Translations under genes and position numbers: made by a program
NCBI GenBank assembly: GCA_016201275.1
Contig: JACQDB010000031.1
Location: 1-61,031, forward strand
Reading direction: 5' to 3'
From: Acidobacteriota bacterium
Lineage (GTDB): Bacteria; Acidobacteriota; Blastocatellia; UBA7656
DNA: 61,031 nucleotides
The notes under the pieces: generated by a model
What the model was told of the DNA's origin: nothing
The model's input: the letters and a program-made list of their open reading frames with translations, nothing else
The model's database searches: none
Shown here: positions 27,254 through 36,890 of the stretch, piece after piece
How the letters are laid out: every line of letters begins with the position of its first letter
Position numbering within the stretch: position 1 is the first letter of the stretch

Positions 27254-29404
27254 TCAGTCTGAGACTCGCGCTTCGCGGTTGTTGACAGGGTTCATGGCAT
27301 AGTGCGAAACCGGCGCGTCTTTAATTTTGAACATCACCATAGAATCGTTGAGTTGATCGGATAGCTCGACCATGCCTTTCACCGTGCTGGCGGTCTGGTG
27401 AGCGCTCGCCGAAGTCTCATAGGTAATATTGGAAACCGATTGCATGACGTTAGCCAAATCATTGGTCACGCGGGCGTGTTCTTCGGAAGCCACAGAGATT
27501 TCTTCAATCAACTCCGCCGATTGTTTGACCGCCGCCGCAATCTCGCTCAAGGACTGGCTGGCGTGTTCGGCCAACTGGCGACCGGCGGTAACCCGCTCCT
27601 TGCCCTGTCCCATCGCTTCTAGGGCTTCCGCCGTTTCTTCCTGAATGGCGCGTATCAGTTTGCTGACATCTTTGGTCGCTCTGCCGGTGCGGTCGGCGAG
27701 CTTGCGAATCTCATCGGCAACCACACTGAAGCCCAGTCCCGCCTGTCCGGCGTGCGCCGCTTCTATCGCCGCGTTCAAAGATAACAGGTTGGTTTGCGTA
27801 GCAATCTCGTCTATCAAATCTATGACCTCGGAAATTTTGGAACTGCGTTCGCCCAGCAGGCGCATTTTTTCGGCAGTCACCTGCACGGCGTTTTCAATTT
27901 GCGACATCGCCGCAGACGTATCAAAGGCCGATTGATTGCCAAGCGCCGCTTTCTCTAAAGCTAGGCGCGCTGCATCCGAAGAGTTCACCGCATTTCTTGA
28001 TACTTGACTCATCGAAGCCGCCATTTCATTAATGGCGCTTGAAATATTGGAAATCTCCTGAGTTTGTCGTTGCGCGCCTGCGGCAATCTGATCGGAAGCC
28101 GTGTGAATCTGCACGGCGCTTGACGAAACCATCACGCCCATCTGTTTGACCTGCAACAGCATGGTGCTGAAATCCTCAAGCATTTTATTGAAGGCGACGG
28201 CAATGCTGCCCAAAGTATTTTCGCCTTCCACGCCGCGCCGGCGCAAATCGCCTTTTGCAACCGCGTTGACGACCTCTAAAAAAGCTTCCAGATTTTGTGC
28301 CAATTGTTCTTCGGCAAGCTTGCGTTCGGTGATGTCTTTGGAGATGGCAACCAAGCCGGTAAACTCGCCCTCCTGACTTTGAATCGGCACTTTCGTAGTC
28401 ATCATCCAACGCGCTTCGCCATTGGGCTTGATAATTTGTTCGACGCAATTCAGCAAAGGCTTGCCCGCCTTGATGAATTCCTGTTCACTGGCCAACGCCT
28501 CTTTCGCCATATCGGAAGGGTAAAAATCGAAGTCGCTTTTGCCAACTGCGTCATCAGGATTTTCCAGATCGAGCAATTCCGCCAACCCTTGATTGATGCG
28601 TATGAAGCGCCCCGCCAAGTCTTTGAAGTAGATGCAATCGGGAATATGGGTCAGCAAAGTATGCAGCAGGTCGCGCTCGCGTGCCAGCGCCTTTTCGACC
28701 TCTTTGCGCGCCTTGATATTCTGTAAAGTGGTGCGTATGCCGTTGACCTTGCCATCGGCATCGCGGATCAAACGGTCTTCGGCCAGCACCGGCAGCAAGC
28801 TGCCATCTTTACAAATGAAGTGGCGTTCAAAAGCTTGCAGCGGCACTTCCCCGCTCAACTTTTTGGCGATGGCATCGCGGGAACTTTTTTCCAAGATGAA
28901 CTCGGAAGGGTGATGACCGATCATCTCCTCAGCGCTATAACCCAGCAACGCCAGTTCCGTATGATTGACTCGCATCAACACCCCGTCGGCGTTCAACTCG
29001 TGATAGCAGACCGGAGCATCATCGAAAATATCTTTATAGATGGTCAGTTCATGTTGCAGGCGTTGCCACTCTTCACGGCTGACCGGCGCTGCCGCAAGCC
29101 CTTGCTCAAGCGCCTCGGATGACGCCATAGATGGGCGCAAGTTTTCGGCCAGCCTGGTCGAAAGCCACCACGTCAACCCGAACAACAGCAGCATAGACCC
29201 TGTAGCGCTCAACGTCAGCTTGACCGGTTGCACGCTGTCGGGCGCTTGATTGAAGCTCATATACGCAACGCCTAGCGCCAATAGAATAGCTAAACCGGCG
29301 GACGTTAAAAGCGCCAGAAAGATTTTTTTATCGGGAGCAGTATTTTGCCATTGGCTCGCAAAGCCGGAAGAACCTTCGTCCTTCATCCATGAACGCTTCA
29401 TCAT
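27254..29404 (-). CDS. PAS-containing methyl-accepting chemotaxis protein
   Basis: The 716-residue protein has two membrane helices near the N-terminus (about 29-49 and 64-81) with almost no periplasmic loop. Two PAS domains (about 125-235 and 240-365, ending NIKARKEVE and DITERKLAE), a HAMP-like segment ([27 protein letters not shown]) and a methyl-accepting signalling domain with the hairpin tip [20 protein letters not shown] follow. It therefore probably senses an internal signal such as redox or energy state. Whether it feeds flagellar or type IV pilus motility, or another Che pathway, is unknown, since no che genes are in the window. GAGGAGG precedes the ATG at 29404. Confidence 0.93.
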   Translation of the reverse strand: MMKRSWMKDEGSSGFASQWQNTAPDKKIFLALLTSAGLAILLALGVAYMSFNQAPDSVQPVKLTLSATGSMLLLFGLTWWLSTRLAENLRPSMASSEALEQGLAAAPVSREEWQRLQHELTIYKDIFDDAPVCYHELNADGVLMRVNHTELALLGYSAEEMIGHHPSEFILEKSSRDAIAKKLSGEVPLQAFERHFICKDGSLLPVLAEDRLIRDADGKVNGIRTTLQNIKARKEVEKALARERDLLHTLLTHIPDCIYFKDLAGRFIRINQGLAELLDLENPDDAVGKSDFDFYPSDMAKEALASEQEFIKAGKPLLNCVEQIIKPNGEARWMMTTKVPIQSQEGEFTGLVAISKDITERKLAEEQLAQNLEAFLEVVNAVAKGDLRRRGVEGENTLGSIAVAFNKMLEDFSTMLLQVKQMGVMVSSSAVQIHTASDQIAAGAQRQTQEISNISSAINEMAASMSQVSRNAVNSSDAARLALEKAALGNQSAFDTSAAMSQIENAVQVTAEKMRLLGERSSKISEVIDLIDEIATQTNLLSLNAAIEAAHAGQAGLGFSVVADEIRKLADRTGRATKDVSKLIRAIQEETAEALEAMGQGKERVTAGRQLAEHASQSLSEIAAAVKQSAELIEEISVASEEHARVTNDLANVMQSVSNITYETSASAHQTASTVKGMVELSDQLNDSMVMFKIKDAPVSHYAMNPVNNREARVSD

Positions 29405-29694
29405 TTATTGGCCTCCTCGTCGCGCTCGGCAACAAACAACTGGAAAAGAAATTTGACTCAAGTAACAGCCTTTGCATTCTAATTGCAGAGGAAATCGGAA
29501 ACAATAGTTGTCTTGGGGAGGCCGAAGCCTGAAATTTCTGATTTGCGGCAGGCACTCTACAGAACTTTTTTTGCTACGCAGTCAATGAAGAGAGACGAAG
29601 CTTTTTCCTTGCTCGCCCCGCTACACCAAGATTTTTTTTTAGCGCGGCCACGGTGTTTCCGGCTCAACATTTCAGGTAAGCTATTGCTGCAAAG

Positions 29695-30858
29695 ATGTCT
29701 ATCAAGCCAAACTCTTTCAAACTGCCGACACGGTCAATAGCGATGACTCTGGCTTGCCTGGTTTTGTTCCTCGTCGCCGCCTGTCAACAGACGCTGCCGA
29801 CGCTTGCGCCTGCCGCCCCAGACCCTATGATTGAGGCGTATCAACAAGCCAAGAAAAAAGTCGAAGAAGGGCGCGGCGAGCCATCCGGTCGCAACGCCAG
29901 AATTATCATTCCCAAAGAGTTGCTGCATTATGCCGACCGTCGCCGCTTTCTGGCGCTTCAATACGCCGCTTGGAGCGAGTTTCATAACGAGATTCCGCAA
30001 GACTATTTGGAGTTGCTGGAGTTGATTGAGAAAGGCAGCCTGGTGGAAATGGCCGCGCTTGGCGAGGCGTATTTGCTCTACGGCGTCGGCGAGATGAGCG
30101 ACCGCGAGCCCTTTTCGTACTACGATGCAGCGACCGGCGAAAACCTCACCTTGTACAAAAACTCACAGGAGTTTGCAGCGGCGCAAATCGCCTTTGATGC
30201 TTCATTGCAGCAACTGCAAAAGCAAAGCGCTGATTTACAAACGCAGCGGTTGGCGAGCCAAGACGCCAACTTGAAAGGCAGCTTGGCGACGCGCCTGAAA
30301 GCCTTGCAGGAAGCCATTGATGAAGTCACTTTGAAAAAGAATCTCGGCGAATTTTTTTACACCGACCCGGTGCGCCGCGAGATGCTGTTTGCGCGTTATC
30401 GTTGGCTGGCCAACGCGGCGGCGAATTTCCGAGGGCAGGCTTACGATTTGCAAGACCCCGCCAGTCGGCATCAATTCAAGATGCGTTTGTTGAGTTTCAT
30501 ACGCCCCGAAGCCCGCCGCATGATTTTGCAAGTCGCCGCTCTCTACAAAGAAAAATTCGGCAGACCTCTGCCCATCACGTCGTTGATTCGCACTCAGCAA
30601 TATCAAAATCAACTGCGCGAGACCAATGCGAACGCCGCAAAAGTTGACGTGCCGCCGCACACTACAGGCTTGGCCTTCGACATCTTCAACGGCTGGATGA
30701 GCGCCGCCGAGCAGAATTTTTTAATGACAGAGATTGCCAGACTCGAAGCCAGCGGGCGCGTCGAAGCGTTGCGCGAAAACCGCGACCACATACACGTCTT
30801 CACTTTTGCCATCGGCAAACCGCCTGCTGAAGAGCGCGTCGCGCAGGCTTTGAAATAA
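29695..30858 (+). CDS. Lipoprotein with LAS-type (M15/DUF5715-like) peptidase domain
   Basis: A 387-residue protein with a signal peptide ending in lipobox VAACQQ (Cys about residue 30). The helical middle part includes a Gln-rich coiled coil. The C-terminal domain has SLIRTQQYQNQL, PPHTTGLAFDIF and RDHIHVFTF, placing an SxxR, HxxGxAxD and HxH in the order of LAS metallopeptidases (D-Ala-D-Ala carboxypeptidases and murein endopeptidases). It likely cleaves peptidoglycan cross-links in the periplasm. DUF5715 is my best family match, from memory. It stands alone, divergent from the chemoreceptor gene. Confidence 0.8.
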   Translation: MSIKPNSFKLPTRSIAMTLACLVLFLVAACQQTLPTLAPAAPDPMIEAYQQAKKKVEEGRGEPSGRNARIIIPKELLHYADRRRFLALQYAAWSEFHNEIPQDYLELLELIEKGSLVEMAALGEAYLLYGVGEMSDREPFSYYDAATGENLTLYKNSQEFAAAQIAFDASLQQLQKQSADLQTQRLASQDANLKGSLATRLKALQEAIDEVTLKKNLGEFFYTDPVRREMLFARYRWLANAAANFRGQAYDLQDPASRHQFKMRLLSFIRPEARRMILQVAALYKEKFGRPLPITSLIRTQQYQNQLRETNANAAKVDVPPHTTGLAFDIFNGWMSAAEQNFLMTEIARLEASGRVEALRENRDHIHVFTFAIGKPPAEERVAQALK

Positions 30859-30914
30859 AGGGATTTTCACTATGCAACGCAAGCAGCATTATTAGTTCAA
30901 GGCGAAGAGATGTT

Positions 30915-31173
30915 GGTAGTGAGTCAATTTACAGAGAAAAGAAAAGTTTGGCGTTGCGCCTTCAGGCCAATGGCATGAAGTGAAGCGGCATAGATGTAGC
31001 GCCGACGGTCTAGCCGGCGGCGGACTTGGTTGCAGAAGCGCGAAATCCAAGTCTTAGCTTGCTGCTGTCAGCCGCAGACTAGACCGTCGGCGCTACAGTT
31101 TTTCTTGACTTAACGCCATTGGCCTGTGGGCGGTACGCCAAACTTTTTTTTCTCTCCTCCTTGCTCCACTGCC
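30915..31173. repeat. MITE-like palindromic element A, copy 2 (full)
   Basis: It begins GGTAGTGAGTCAA and ends CTCCACTGCC, with inner arms AAAGTTTGGCGTTGCGCCTTCAGG / GGCGGTACGCCAAACTTTT and the AAATCCAAGTCTTAGCTTGCTGCTGTCAGCCGCAGACTAGACC block in inverse order to copy 1. It fills the whole spacer between two convergent genes. Confidence 0.87.
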
Positions 31174-31186
31174 GCGTCATCAATAT

Positions 31187-31744
31187 TCAGCCTTGATAAT
31201 CCATCTGTTGGCGGATTTGTTCGCGGGTTTTGTGGTCGGTGAATTTTTCACAAAGGTGCAATCCCAGATCAATAGATGAACTGACACCGCGTGCAGTAAT
31301 CACTTCGCCTTCGTCAACCACTTTGTCATTTACCACTGCCGCGCAATACTTTTCCAACAAAGCGAACGCCGAGGGATGCGTGGTGGCGCGTTTGCCTTGC
31401 AGAAATCCGGCGGCCCCCAAAAGCAACGAGCCGGTACAGACCGAAGCCTTGAGCGGACAACTCGCCGCAGTCTTAATCCAGGCGATGAACGCCGCATCGT
31501 TGACCAGGTTTCTAGCGACGAAGCCGCCGGGAACGATGACCACATCGTAAGCGCTCAACGATTCACCTATCTTGTCTGGCGTAAACCGCAGCCCCGTCGG
31601 ATCGCTGACGGTTGCGGTGTAGGCGCAAATCTCCCACTGCACATCTTGCCGATACCGCATGATTTTCAGGCGCGTCACGGCATCATAGACGCCTATGAAA
31701 TCGAGCGCCGTCATACCATCAAAGATGACAAAAGCGATTTTCAT
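31187..31744 (-). CDS. DJ-1/PfpI family protein
   Basis: A 185-residue protein of the class I glutamine-amidotransferase-like DJ-1/PfpI superfamily: MKIAFVIFDGMTALDFIG, VVIVPGG, and the nucleophile elbow ASVCTGSLLLGAAG with the conserved Cys. Relatives include isonitrile hydratases, glyoxalases and the sensor part of some AraC regulators; the substrate here is unknown. I choose the ATG at 31744 because the family normally starts at MKIA. It lies 11 bp after the small membrane gene, as the third gene of a DUF6677 operon. Confidence 0.87.
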   Translation of the reverse strand: MKIAFVIFDGMTALDFIGVYDAVTRLKIMRYRQDVQWEICAYTATVSDPTGLRFTPDKIGESLSAYDVVIVPGGFVARNLVNDAAFIAWIKTAASCPLKASVCTGSLLLGAAGFLQGKRATTHPSAFALLEKYCAAVVNDKVVDEGEVITARGVSSSIDLGLHLCEKFTDHKTREQIRQQMDYQG

Positions 31745-31755
31745 GGAGAGAGAAA

Positions 31756-31932
31756 TTACCAACGCGGAATGGCGAACAACACCCAAGACAACACCAGGCC
31801 GATGCCCAGATACATACCAAACACTTTCAACCCGTACACCAAGCGGTCACGATTGCTGTGCAGATTGGGAGCGATGCCAGCGGAAACGATGGCGGTGATG
31901 GTCGCGTACAACGTCATCATCAAAAAGTGCAT
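31756..31932 (-). CDS. 58-residue membrane protein in the DUF6677 operon
   Basis: The frame starts with an ATG at 31932 (MHFLMMTLYATITAIVSAGIAP) and ends with a TAA at 31756 (...LSWVLFAIPRW). It has two hydrophobic helices joined by a short basic loop (NLHSNRDRLVYGLK). Its start overlaps the stop of the DUF6677 gene (TAATG), and it ends 11 bp before the PfpI start, so gene order and spacing support translation. The family is unknown to me; it is likely a partner of the DUF6677 protein in the membrane. Confidence 0.72.
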   Translation of the reverse strand: MHFLMMTLYATITAIVSAGIAPNLHSNRDRLVYGLKVFGMYLGIGLVLSWVLFAIPRW

Positions 31933-32405
31933 TAGCGTTTCCTCCCGGCGGCTATATCATAAACGTCGTACATCAACAGATAATTCAACAACCCGGCCAG
32001 ACAGGTAAAGGTGTTGCCATATTCATAGGTCGCGGCGCTCGGTTGCGGAACCGTGCCGAGGCCCAACAGGTAAGAGACCAGGTAGCAAAACCCTGAGCCA
32101 ATCTGCGCGAAGAACCACAGGACGCCGACGAAATCCGGCGCAGAGGAATGTTCCGTGGGCGAGGGCAGCGGATAAAACAGCCTTGCGTGCAAACTCAAGC
32201 CGAGGATGAAAGCGCCGGTAAGGGTGGCGAAAAACAGCAGGCCGCGCCCGTACTTGCCCAACACCAAATGGCCTGCGCCCGGCACCAACATAGCGGCCAC
32301 CACCGCCAGCATTCGTTTCGAGGCCGGATATGCTTTCGGCGCATCGTCATCAATCGCCGCGTAACGGGCGGCGAATTCTTCGGTCAAATCGTCTTTGGTT
32401 TGCAA
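31932..32405 (-). CDS. DUF6677 family membrane protein
   Basis: A 157-residue protein with a charged N-terminus, then about four hydrophobic segments with a TM2-like start (AAMLVPGAGHLVLGKYGRGLLFFATL). This matches DUF6677, which I know mainly from Acidobacteriota; its function is unknown. The start is a TTG at 32405 with AAAGGAG six bases upstream. It leads the three-gene set with the 58-residue membrane protein and the PfpI-like protein. Confidence 0.82.
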   Translation of the reverse strand: MQTKDDLTEEFAARYAAIDDDAPKAYPASKRMLAVVAAMLVPGAGHLVLGKYGRGLLFFATLTGAFILGLSLHARLFYPLPSPTEHSSAPDFVGVLWFFAQIGSGFCYLVSYLLGLGTVPQPSAATYEYGNTFTCLAGLLNYLLMYDVYDIAAGRKR

Positions 32406-32650
32406 GCAACGCTCCTTTGCGATGGGGTCAGACCTTCAATCTTAGAAGCCGCCTGCAAACAGTGTCAAGCAAGTCGCTCCGCTTGCAGCATTAGCCGTTT
32501 ACGCTTTCCTCGTGATAAATTTCTTGCGTCCTTAGTCTGCGCGCAGCGGTCATACGGCTCGTCCACCGTCAGCCTCGTGCAATGAAAATCGAAACGACTA
32601 AGGATGCAGGCGACCAATGACCGCTGCCCACTTGGAAAGGAATTTTTTTA

Positions 32651-34894
32651 ATGCTCAAATTTTCGCGTCTCTATGTGATCCTCCTCGCACTTACAATTTT
32701 CGCTGTTGGCAACCTGGAAGTCTTTGCCGTCAACCCGGTGTTCTGGGAAGTTGCCAAACAGGAAGACATTTTGAAAGGCGACGCTCGCGGCATCTCGATT
32801 GCCGAAAACGGCGCGCTGTCACTAGCGCCTTCTTACACCCTCATCTACGACACCAAAGAAGCCTACATCTGGTCAACCGCAACCGACGCGGCGGGCAACA
32901 TCTATTTAGGCACAGGCCACGATGGCAAGATTTTCAAAGTCGAACCCGACGGCACAGGCCGTCTGCTCTACGACGCCACCGAACTCGATGTGACCGCTTT
33001 AACCACAGACGCGAAAGGCAACCTCTACGCCGCCACTTCGCCCGAAGGAAAAATTTATAAGATCACCCCCGATGGCAACGCCACCACCTTTTTCGACCCG
33101 TCGTACAAATACGTCTGGTCGCTGTTGTATGACAACGCCACGGCGACGCTTTATGCGGGAACCGGCGATAAAGGCGTGATCTTAAAAATTGATGCGGCAG
33201 GCCAAGGCACGGTGCTGGCCGATACCACCGAAACCAACATCGTGGCGCTGGCGCTCGACCAAAGCGGCAATGTAATCGCCGGCACGGACCCCAGCGGACT
33301 GGTCTTACGCATTGCGCCCAACGGCAAAACTTTTGCCTTGCTCGATACCCCGGCGCAAGAGATTCATAATCTGACCATCGCCGCAGACGGTTCCATTTAT
33401 GTGCTGGGCGTCAATCAACAGGGCGCGGCACAAAAGACCACTAGCGTCGGCACCTCCTCCACCACCAGCTTGACCAGCGAAGGCGTCATACGCATCTCGA
33501 CATCCGATGAAGAAGGCGCGGCAGTCGTTCAAAACGCAGAAGCCGCTACTTCGCGCAGCAGCAGTAGCAGCAGCAGCGGCGGCAGAAGCACGGTCTATCG
33601 CATACTGCCGGATGGCGGCAGTGAAATGTTATGGAGTTCCGGCGACACCTTTGGCTTTGCGATGAAAGTGATGGCAGACGGCAATATCCTCGTCGGCACA
33701 GGCAGCAAAGGGCGCATCTATTCCATTCATAAAGACCGCTCGCAAACTTTGCTGATTCAATCGCCCGAAGAACAGACTGCGGCAATCTTTGCCATCGGCG
33801 ATACGCTCTTTGCGGCGTCCAGCAATTTAGGCAGGCTCTATCGCATAGGCAATCAAACCGTCAGCGAAGGCAGTTATCTGTCCACCGTGCGCGACACCAA
33901 ATTTGCCGGACAATGGGGCGCAATCAATTGGCGCGGCGCTGGCAACGTGCAAATTCAAACCCGTACCGGCAATACCGAAACGCCGGATTTAACGTGGAGC
34001 GAATGGTCTGCGCCGTACAGCAAAGCCGAGGGCGATCAGATTTCCAGTCCACGGGCGCGCTTCATTCAATGGAAAGCCATATTGAAAAGCTCCGCATCAA
34101 CCAGCAGCGCCGTCAAGAGCAACAGCGCCGCCGCTCCCAGCGCGACCCCGCCGAGCGCCAAACTCGAAGCCGTCACCATCGCTTATCTGCCGCGCAATCA
34201 AGCGCCCGAAGTGACGGCAATTAATGTGTTACCTCCCGGCGTAGCGTTGCAGGAATTGCCTACGGGCATTGACCCTTCGATTCTGTCATCGGGACTTGAC
34301 CCGCAATTATTCGGGCTGTCCACCAACTTGCCGCCGCGCCGATTTTTCCAACGCGGGGCGCGCACCGTCATCTGGACGGCGAGCGATGCCAATGACGACG
34401 CGCTGATTTACGATTTGTATTACAAACCGCTGGGCGATAGTGCGTGGCATCTGCTGGCCGAGCATTTGACGCAGAATTACTACACCATTGACGGCAACCG
34501 TCTGGCTGATGGGACGTATTATTTCAAAGTGGTAGCCAGCGATGCGCCGGAAAACCCTGCAAACACCGCCTTAAAAAACGAACGCGCTACCGACACCATC
34601 GAAATAGACAACACGCCGCCGACGATTAAAGCGAGCGCGCCACAGCTGAACGGCAACAGCGTAGAGATTACCTTCGAGGTAACGGAAGCAACCAGCCGCA
34701 TCATCAAAGGCGAATACAGCATTGACGGCGCGCCTTGGCGGCTGGTCTCGCCACTGGACGGCATCGCCGATTCCGCCAGAGAGAGTTTCACCGTCAAAGC
34801 CAGTTTCGATAAACCCGGCGAACACATCATCGCCTTCCGCTGCGCCGACTCAAGCTCAAACGTCGCAACCAGCAAAGTCACAGTGACGCGCTAA
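32651..34894 (+). CDS. Secreted beta-propeller protein with C-terminal Ig/Fn3-like domain
   Basis: The 747-residue protein has a signal peptide (VILLALTIFAVGNLEVFA). Repeated propeller blades follow (ATDAAGNIYLGTGHDGKIFKV, TTDAKGNLYAATSPEGKIYKI, TLYAGTGDKGVILKI, QSGNVIAGTDPSGLVLRI), as in NHL/SMP-30-type propellers. A Ser-rich linker (SRSSSSSSSGGRS, about residue 310) and later Ala/Ser-rich linker separate the propeller from C-terminal beta-sandwich regions (FQRGARTVIWTASDANDDALIYDLYYKP; DNTPPTIKASAPQ). It probably works at the cell surface in binding rather than catalysis; the ligand is unknown. GGAAAGGA precedes the ATG. Confidence 0.82.
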   Translation: MLKFSRLYVILLALTIFAVGNLEVFAVNPVFWEVAKQEDILKGDARGISIAENGALSLAPSYTLIYDTKEAYIWSTATDAAGNIYLGTGHDGKIFKVEPDGTGRLLYDATELDVTALTTDAKGNLYAATSPEGKIYKITPDGNATTFFDPSYKYVWSLLYDNATATLYAGTGDKGVILKIDAAGQGTVLADTTETNIVALALDQSGNVIAGTDPSGLVLRIAPNGKTFALLDTPAQEIHNLTIAADGSIYVLGVNQQGAAQKTTSVGTSSTTSLTSEGVIRISTSDEEGAAVVQNAEAATSRSSSSSSSGGRSTVYRILPDGGSEMLWSSGDTFGFAMKVMADGNILVGTGSKGRIYSIHKDRSQTLLIQSPEEQTAAIFAIGDTLFAASSNLGRLYRIGNQTVSEGSYLSTVRDTKFAGQWGAINWRGAGNVQIQTRTGNTETPDLTWSEWSAPYSKAEGDQISSPRARFIQWKAILKSSASTSSAVKSNSAAAPSATPPSAKLEAVTIAYLPRNQAPEVTAINVLPPGVALQELPTGIDPSILSSGLDPQLFGLSTNLPPRRFFQRGARTVIWTASDANDDALIYDLYYKPLGDSAWHLLAEHLTQNYYTIDGNRLADGTYYFKVVASDAPENPANTALKNERATDTIEIDNTPPTIKASAPQLNGNSVEITFEVTEATSRIIKGEYSIDGAPWRLVSPLDGIADSARESFTVKASFDKPGEHIIAFRCADSSSNVATSKVTVTR

Positions 34895-35312
34895 TCATAG
34901 CGAGGCGATGTCACAGGGTGTTGGAGTATAGACTTATGTCATCATTGGTTTTAGAGCTACAGAGAAATGCTTACACTTCTAGGTAGTGGGTCAAGGTGGA
35001 GAGATAAGTAGCCCAAGCCTGAGCGCGGGATGGACAATCCAACAATATCAACAAGCCGTGAAACGGGCGACAGACATTGCGAACATCAAGGCTGTCGCCC
35101 GTTTCACGGGCTTTGAAAATTCTTCTTGCTATGCTTCCCAGCGTTCCGCTTCGCTTCACACTGGGCTTTATGCTTACGCCCGTTTCACGGGCTTTGAAAA
35201 TTCTTCTTGCTATGCTTCCCAGCGTTCCGCTTCGCTTCACACTGGGCTTTATGCTTACGCCCGTTTCACGGGCTTCTTGTGCAGCACTTTTATATTCACA
35301 CTTTCCTACAAC
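34895..35312. repeat. 81-bp tandem repeat region
   Basis: CGCCCGTTTCACGGGCTTTG starts at 35096 and 35177, and CGCCCGTTTCACGGGCTT again at 35258, giving an 81-bp period with two complete units that look identical. An inverted GCCGTGAAACGGGCGA lies at about 35055. The unit also holds CCCAGCGTTCCGCTTCGC...CACTGGGCTTTATGCT, related to the window-end repeats. At 34982 the sequence GTAGTGGGTCAAGGTGGAGAGA matches the outer end of element A. There is no constant repeat/variable spacer pattern, so it is not a CRISPR array. Confidence 0.8.
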
Positions 35313-36803
35313 TCAATGCTCTTTCACGATCTTCGCCAAGCGCCGCACGCCTTCTTGAATTTTGCGTTCGCTCAAACCGGCGTAGCCTAAAACGAATTCA
35401 TCGCGTCGCGCATTCTTCAAATAATACAAACGCGCACTGACCAAACCGACGCCTTCCTGTCTTGCTGCCTGCACGAATTCTTCATCGCTCATCTTCACCT
35501 GCACACGCGCCATCAAATGCATACCGGCGTTCTCACCTAAAATTTCTACGCGCTCGCCGCAATGATATTGCAAGGCTCGCACCAGCGTCTGCCTGCGCCT
35601 GTCGTATAGCGTTCGCATTCTCCGCAGGTGTCTTTCCAGATGACCCTCTTTAATAAAATCGCGCAACACGCGCTGCTCTACAATCGGCGTCTGCCGGTCG
35701 GCCAGCCACTTCGCACGCGCAAACACTCGCGTCAACGGCTCCGGCACAACCATATAGCCGACCCGCAACGCCGGAAACAGTATCTTGGAAAACGTCCCTA
35801 CATAAATCACCGAGTGGCTATCAGCCAAGCCTTGCAGCGCCGGAATCGGGCGCGACGAGTAGCGAAACTCGCTGTCGTAATCGTCTTCGATAATCAACGC
35901 CTCGGTGTGTTCCGCCCACTTCAACAACTCGAAGCGGCGGGGCAGAGACAACACTGCGCCGGTCGGAAATTGATGCGACGGGGTGACGTAAACTACTTTC
36001 GGATTAATCGAAGAGTGCGCCGCCAGAGTTTCTACAGCCAGCCCCGCATCATCAACCGGAATCGGCAACAGCTTCGCGCCCTGCGCTAAAAAAGCGCGCC
36101 GCGCCCCCAGATAACCGGGATTTTCTAGCGCCACCGTGTCGCCGCGTTCGATCAACACCTGCGTAATTAAATCGAGCGCCTGCTGCGAACCGTTGACGAT
36201 GATGATTTGTTCGGCCTCGCAATTGACGGCGCGGGATCGCGAGATATAACCGGCAAGCGTTTCGCGCAAGGGCCTATAGCCTTGCGCGTTGTCGGCATAA
36301 TCGAGCATACGCGCATTGCTGGTGCGATAGTGACGCAGCAACAACCGCCGCCACAAACGCAGAGGAAATTCATCGAGCGCCGGTCTGCCGCTCTTGAAAT
36401 GAATCGGCGTTTCCGTCTCGTGCGGTTCAAATGGTTCAACATCGGTGAGGCTGTTGCCGTAAGCCGACAAGCGCAGCGGCCTGACTTGGCGGCGCGTCTT
36501 CGCGGTTGCGGTTTTCAGCGTTCTCTTTACCGGCGCGGGTCGCAATAACTCCTCCGGCAGTTGATGACAAACCTTCGTCCCCGACCCGATAGCGGTTTGC
36601 AAATAGCCTTCGCTGATCAGTTGGTCATAACTCTGAGTCACCGTGGTGCGCGATACGCCTAAAGATAGCGCCAGCGCCCGCGACGACGGCACGCGCTCGC
36701 CCGGCGTCAAACGCCCCGCCAGTATCAACTGCCGCAAGGCGTCGTAAAGTTGCCGGTGCAAAGGCGCGTTCGCTTGATGATGCAAAGTGATTGCCAGTTC
36801 CAT
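35313..36803 (-). CDS. MocR/PdxR-type GntR regulator with aminotransferase-like domain
   Basis: The 496-residue protein has an N-terminal GntR winged helix (about 1-80; LILAGRLTPGERVPSSRALALSLGVSRTTVTQSYDQL). A fold-type I aminotransferase-like domain follows, with the PLP Lys in YVGTFSKILFPALRVGYM and the IIEDDYDSEFRY motif. Such MocR regulators sense pyridoxal phosphate or related amines and usually control a divergent gene. Here the divergent neighbour at 36891 encodes a PNP-oxidase-like protein, which fits vitamin B6-linked control. The ATG at 36803 starts MELAITLHHQANAPLHRQLYD, the normal family N-terminus. Confidence 0.93.
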   Translation of the reverse strand: MELAITLHHQANAPLHRQLYDALRQLILAGRLTPGERVPSSRALALSLGVSRTTVTQSYDQLISEGYLQTAIGSGTKVCHQLPEELLRPAPVKRTLKTATAKTRRQVRPLRLSAYGNSLTDVEPFEPHETETPIHFKSGRPALDEFPLRLWRRLLLRHYRTSNARMLDYADNAQGYRPLRETLAGYISRSRAVNCEAEQIIIVNGSQQALDLITQVLIERGDTVALENPGYLGARRAFLAQGAKLLPIPVDDAGLAVETLAAHSSINPKVVYVTPSHQFPTGAVLSLPRRFELLKWAEHTEALIIEDDYDSEFRYSSRPIPALQGLADSHSVIYVGTFSKILFPALRVGYMVVPEPLTRVFARAKWLADRQTPIVEQRVLRDFIKEGHLERHLRRMRTLYDRRRQTLVRALQYHCGERVEILGENAGMHLMARVQVKMSDEEFVQAARQEGVGLVSARLYYLKNARRDEFVLGYAGLSERKIQEGVRRLAKIVKEH

Positions 36804-36817
36804 GATTTGCCTCGTAA

Positions 36818-36868
36818 AAAGTGGACTGCTAGTTTATCACGAAACTGGCTATTGTTTAAGACCACTTT
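36818..36868. promoter_or_regulatory. Probable MocR operator and divergent promoter region
   Basis: The 87-bp gap between the divergent genes contains the inverted repeat AAAGTGG (36818-36824) and CCACTTT (36862-36868), with a further ACTGGCTATTGTTTAAGACCA segment between. MocR regulators usually bind repeats of this kind next to the divergent promoter. The assignment rests on position and symmetry alone. Confidence 0.5.
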
Positions 36869-36890
36869 GAATGCTATGTTGGACGCGATT

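Noticed and set aside
35096-35280. Possible CRISPR array
   Set aside because: Repeats are 81 bp, contiguous and the whole unit is conserved; there are no variable spacers and no cas genes in the window.
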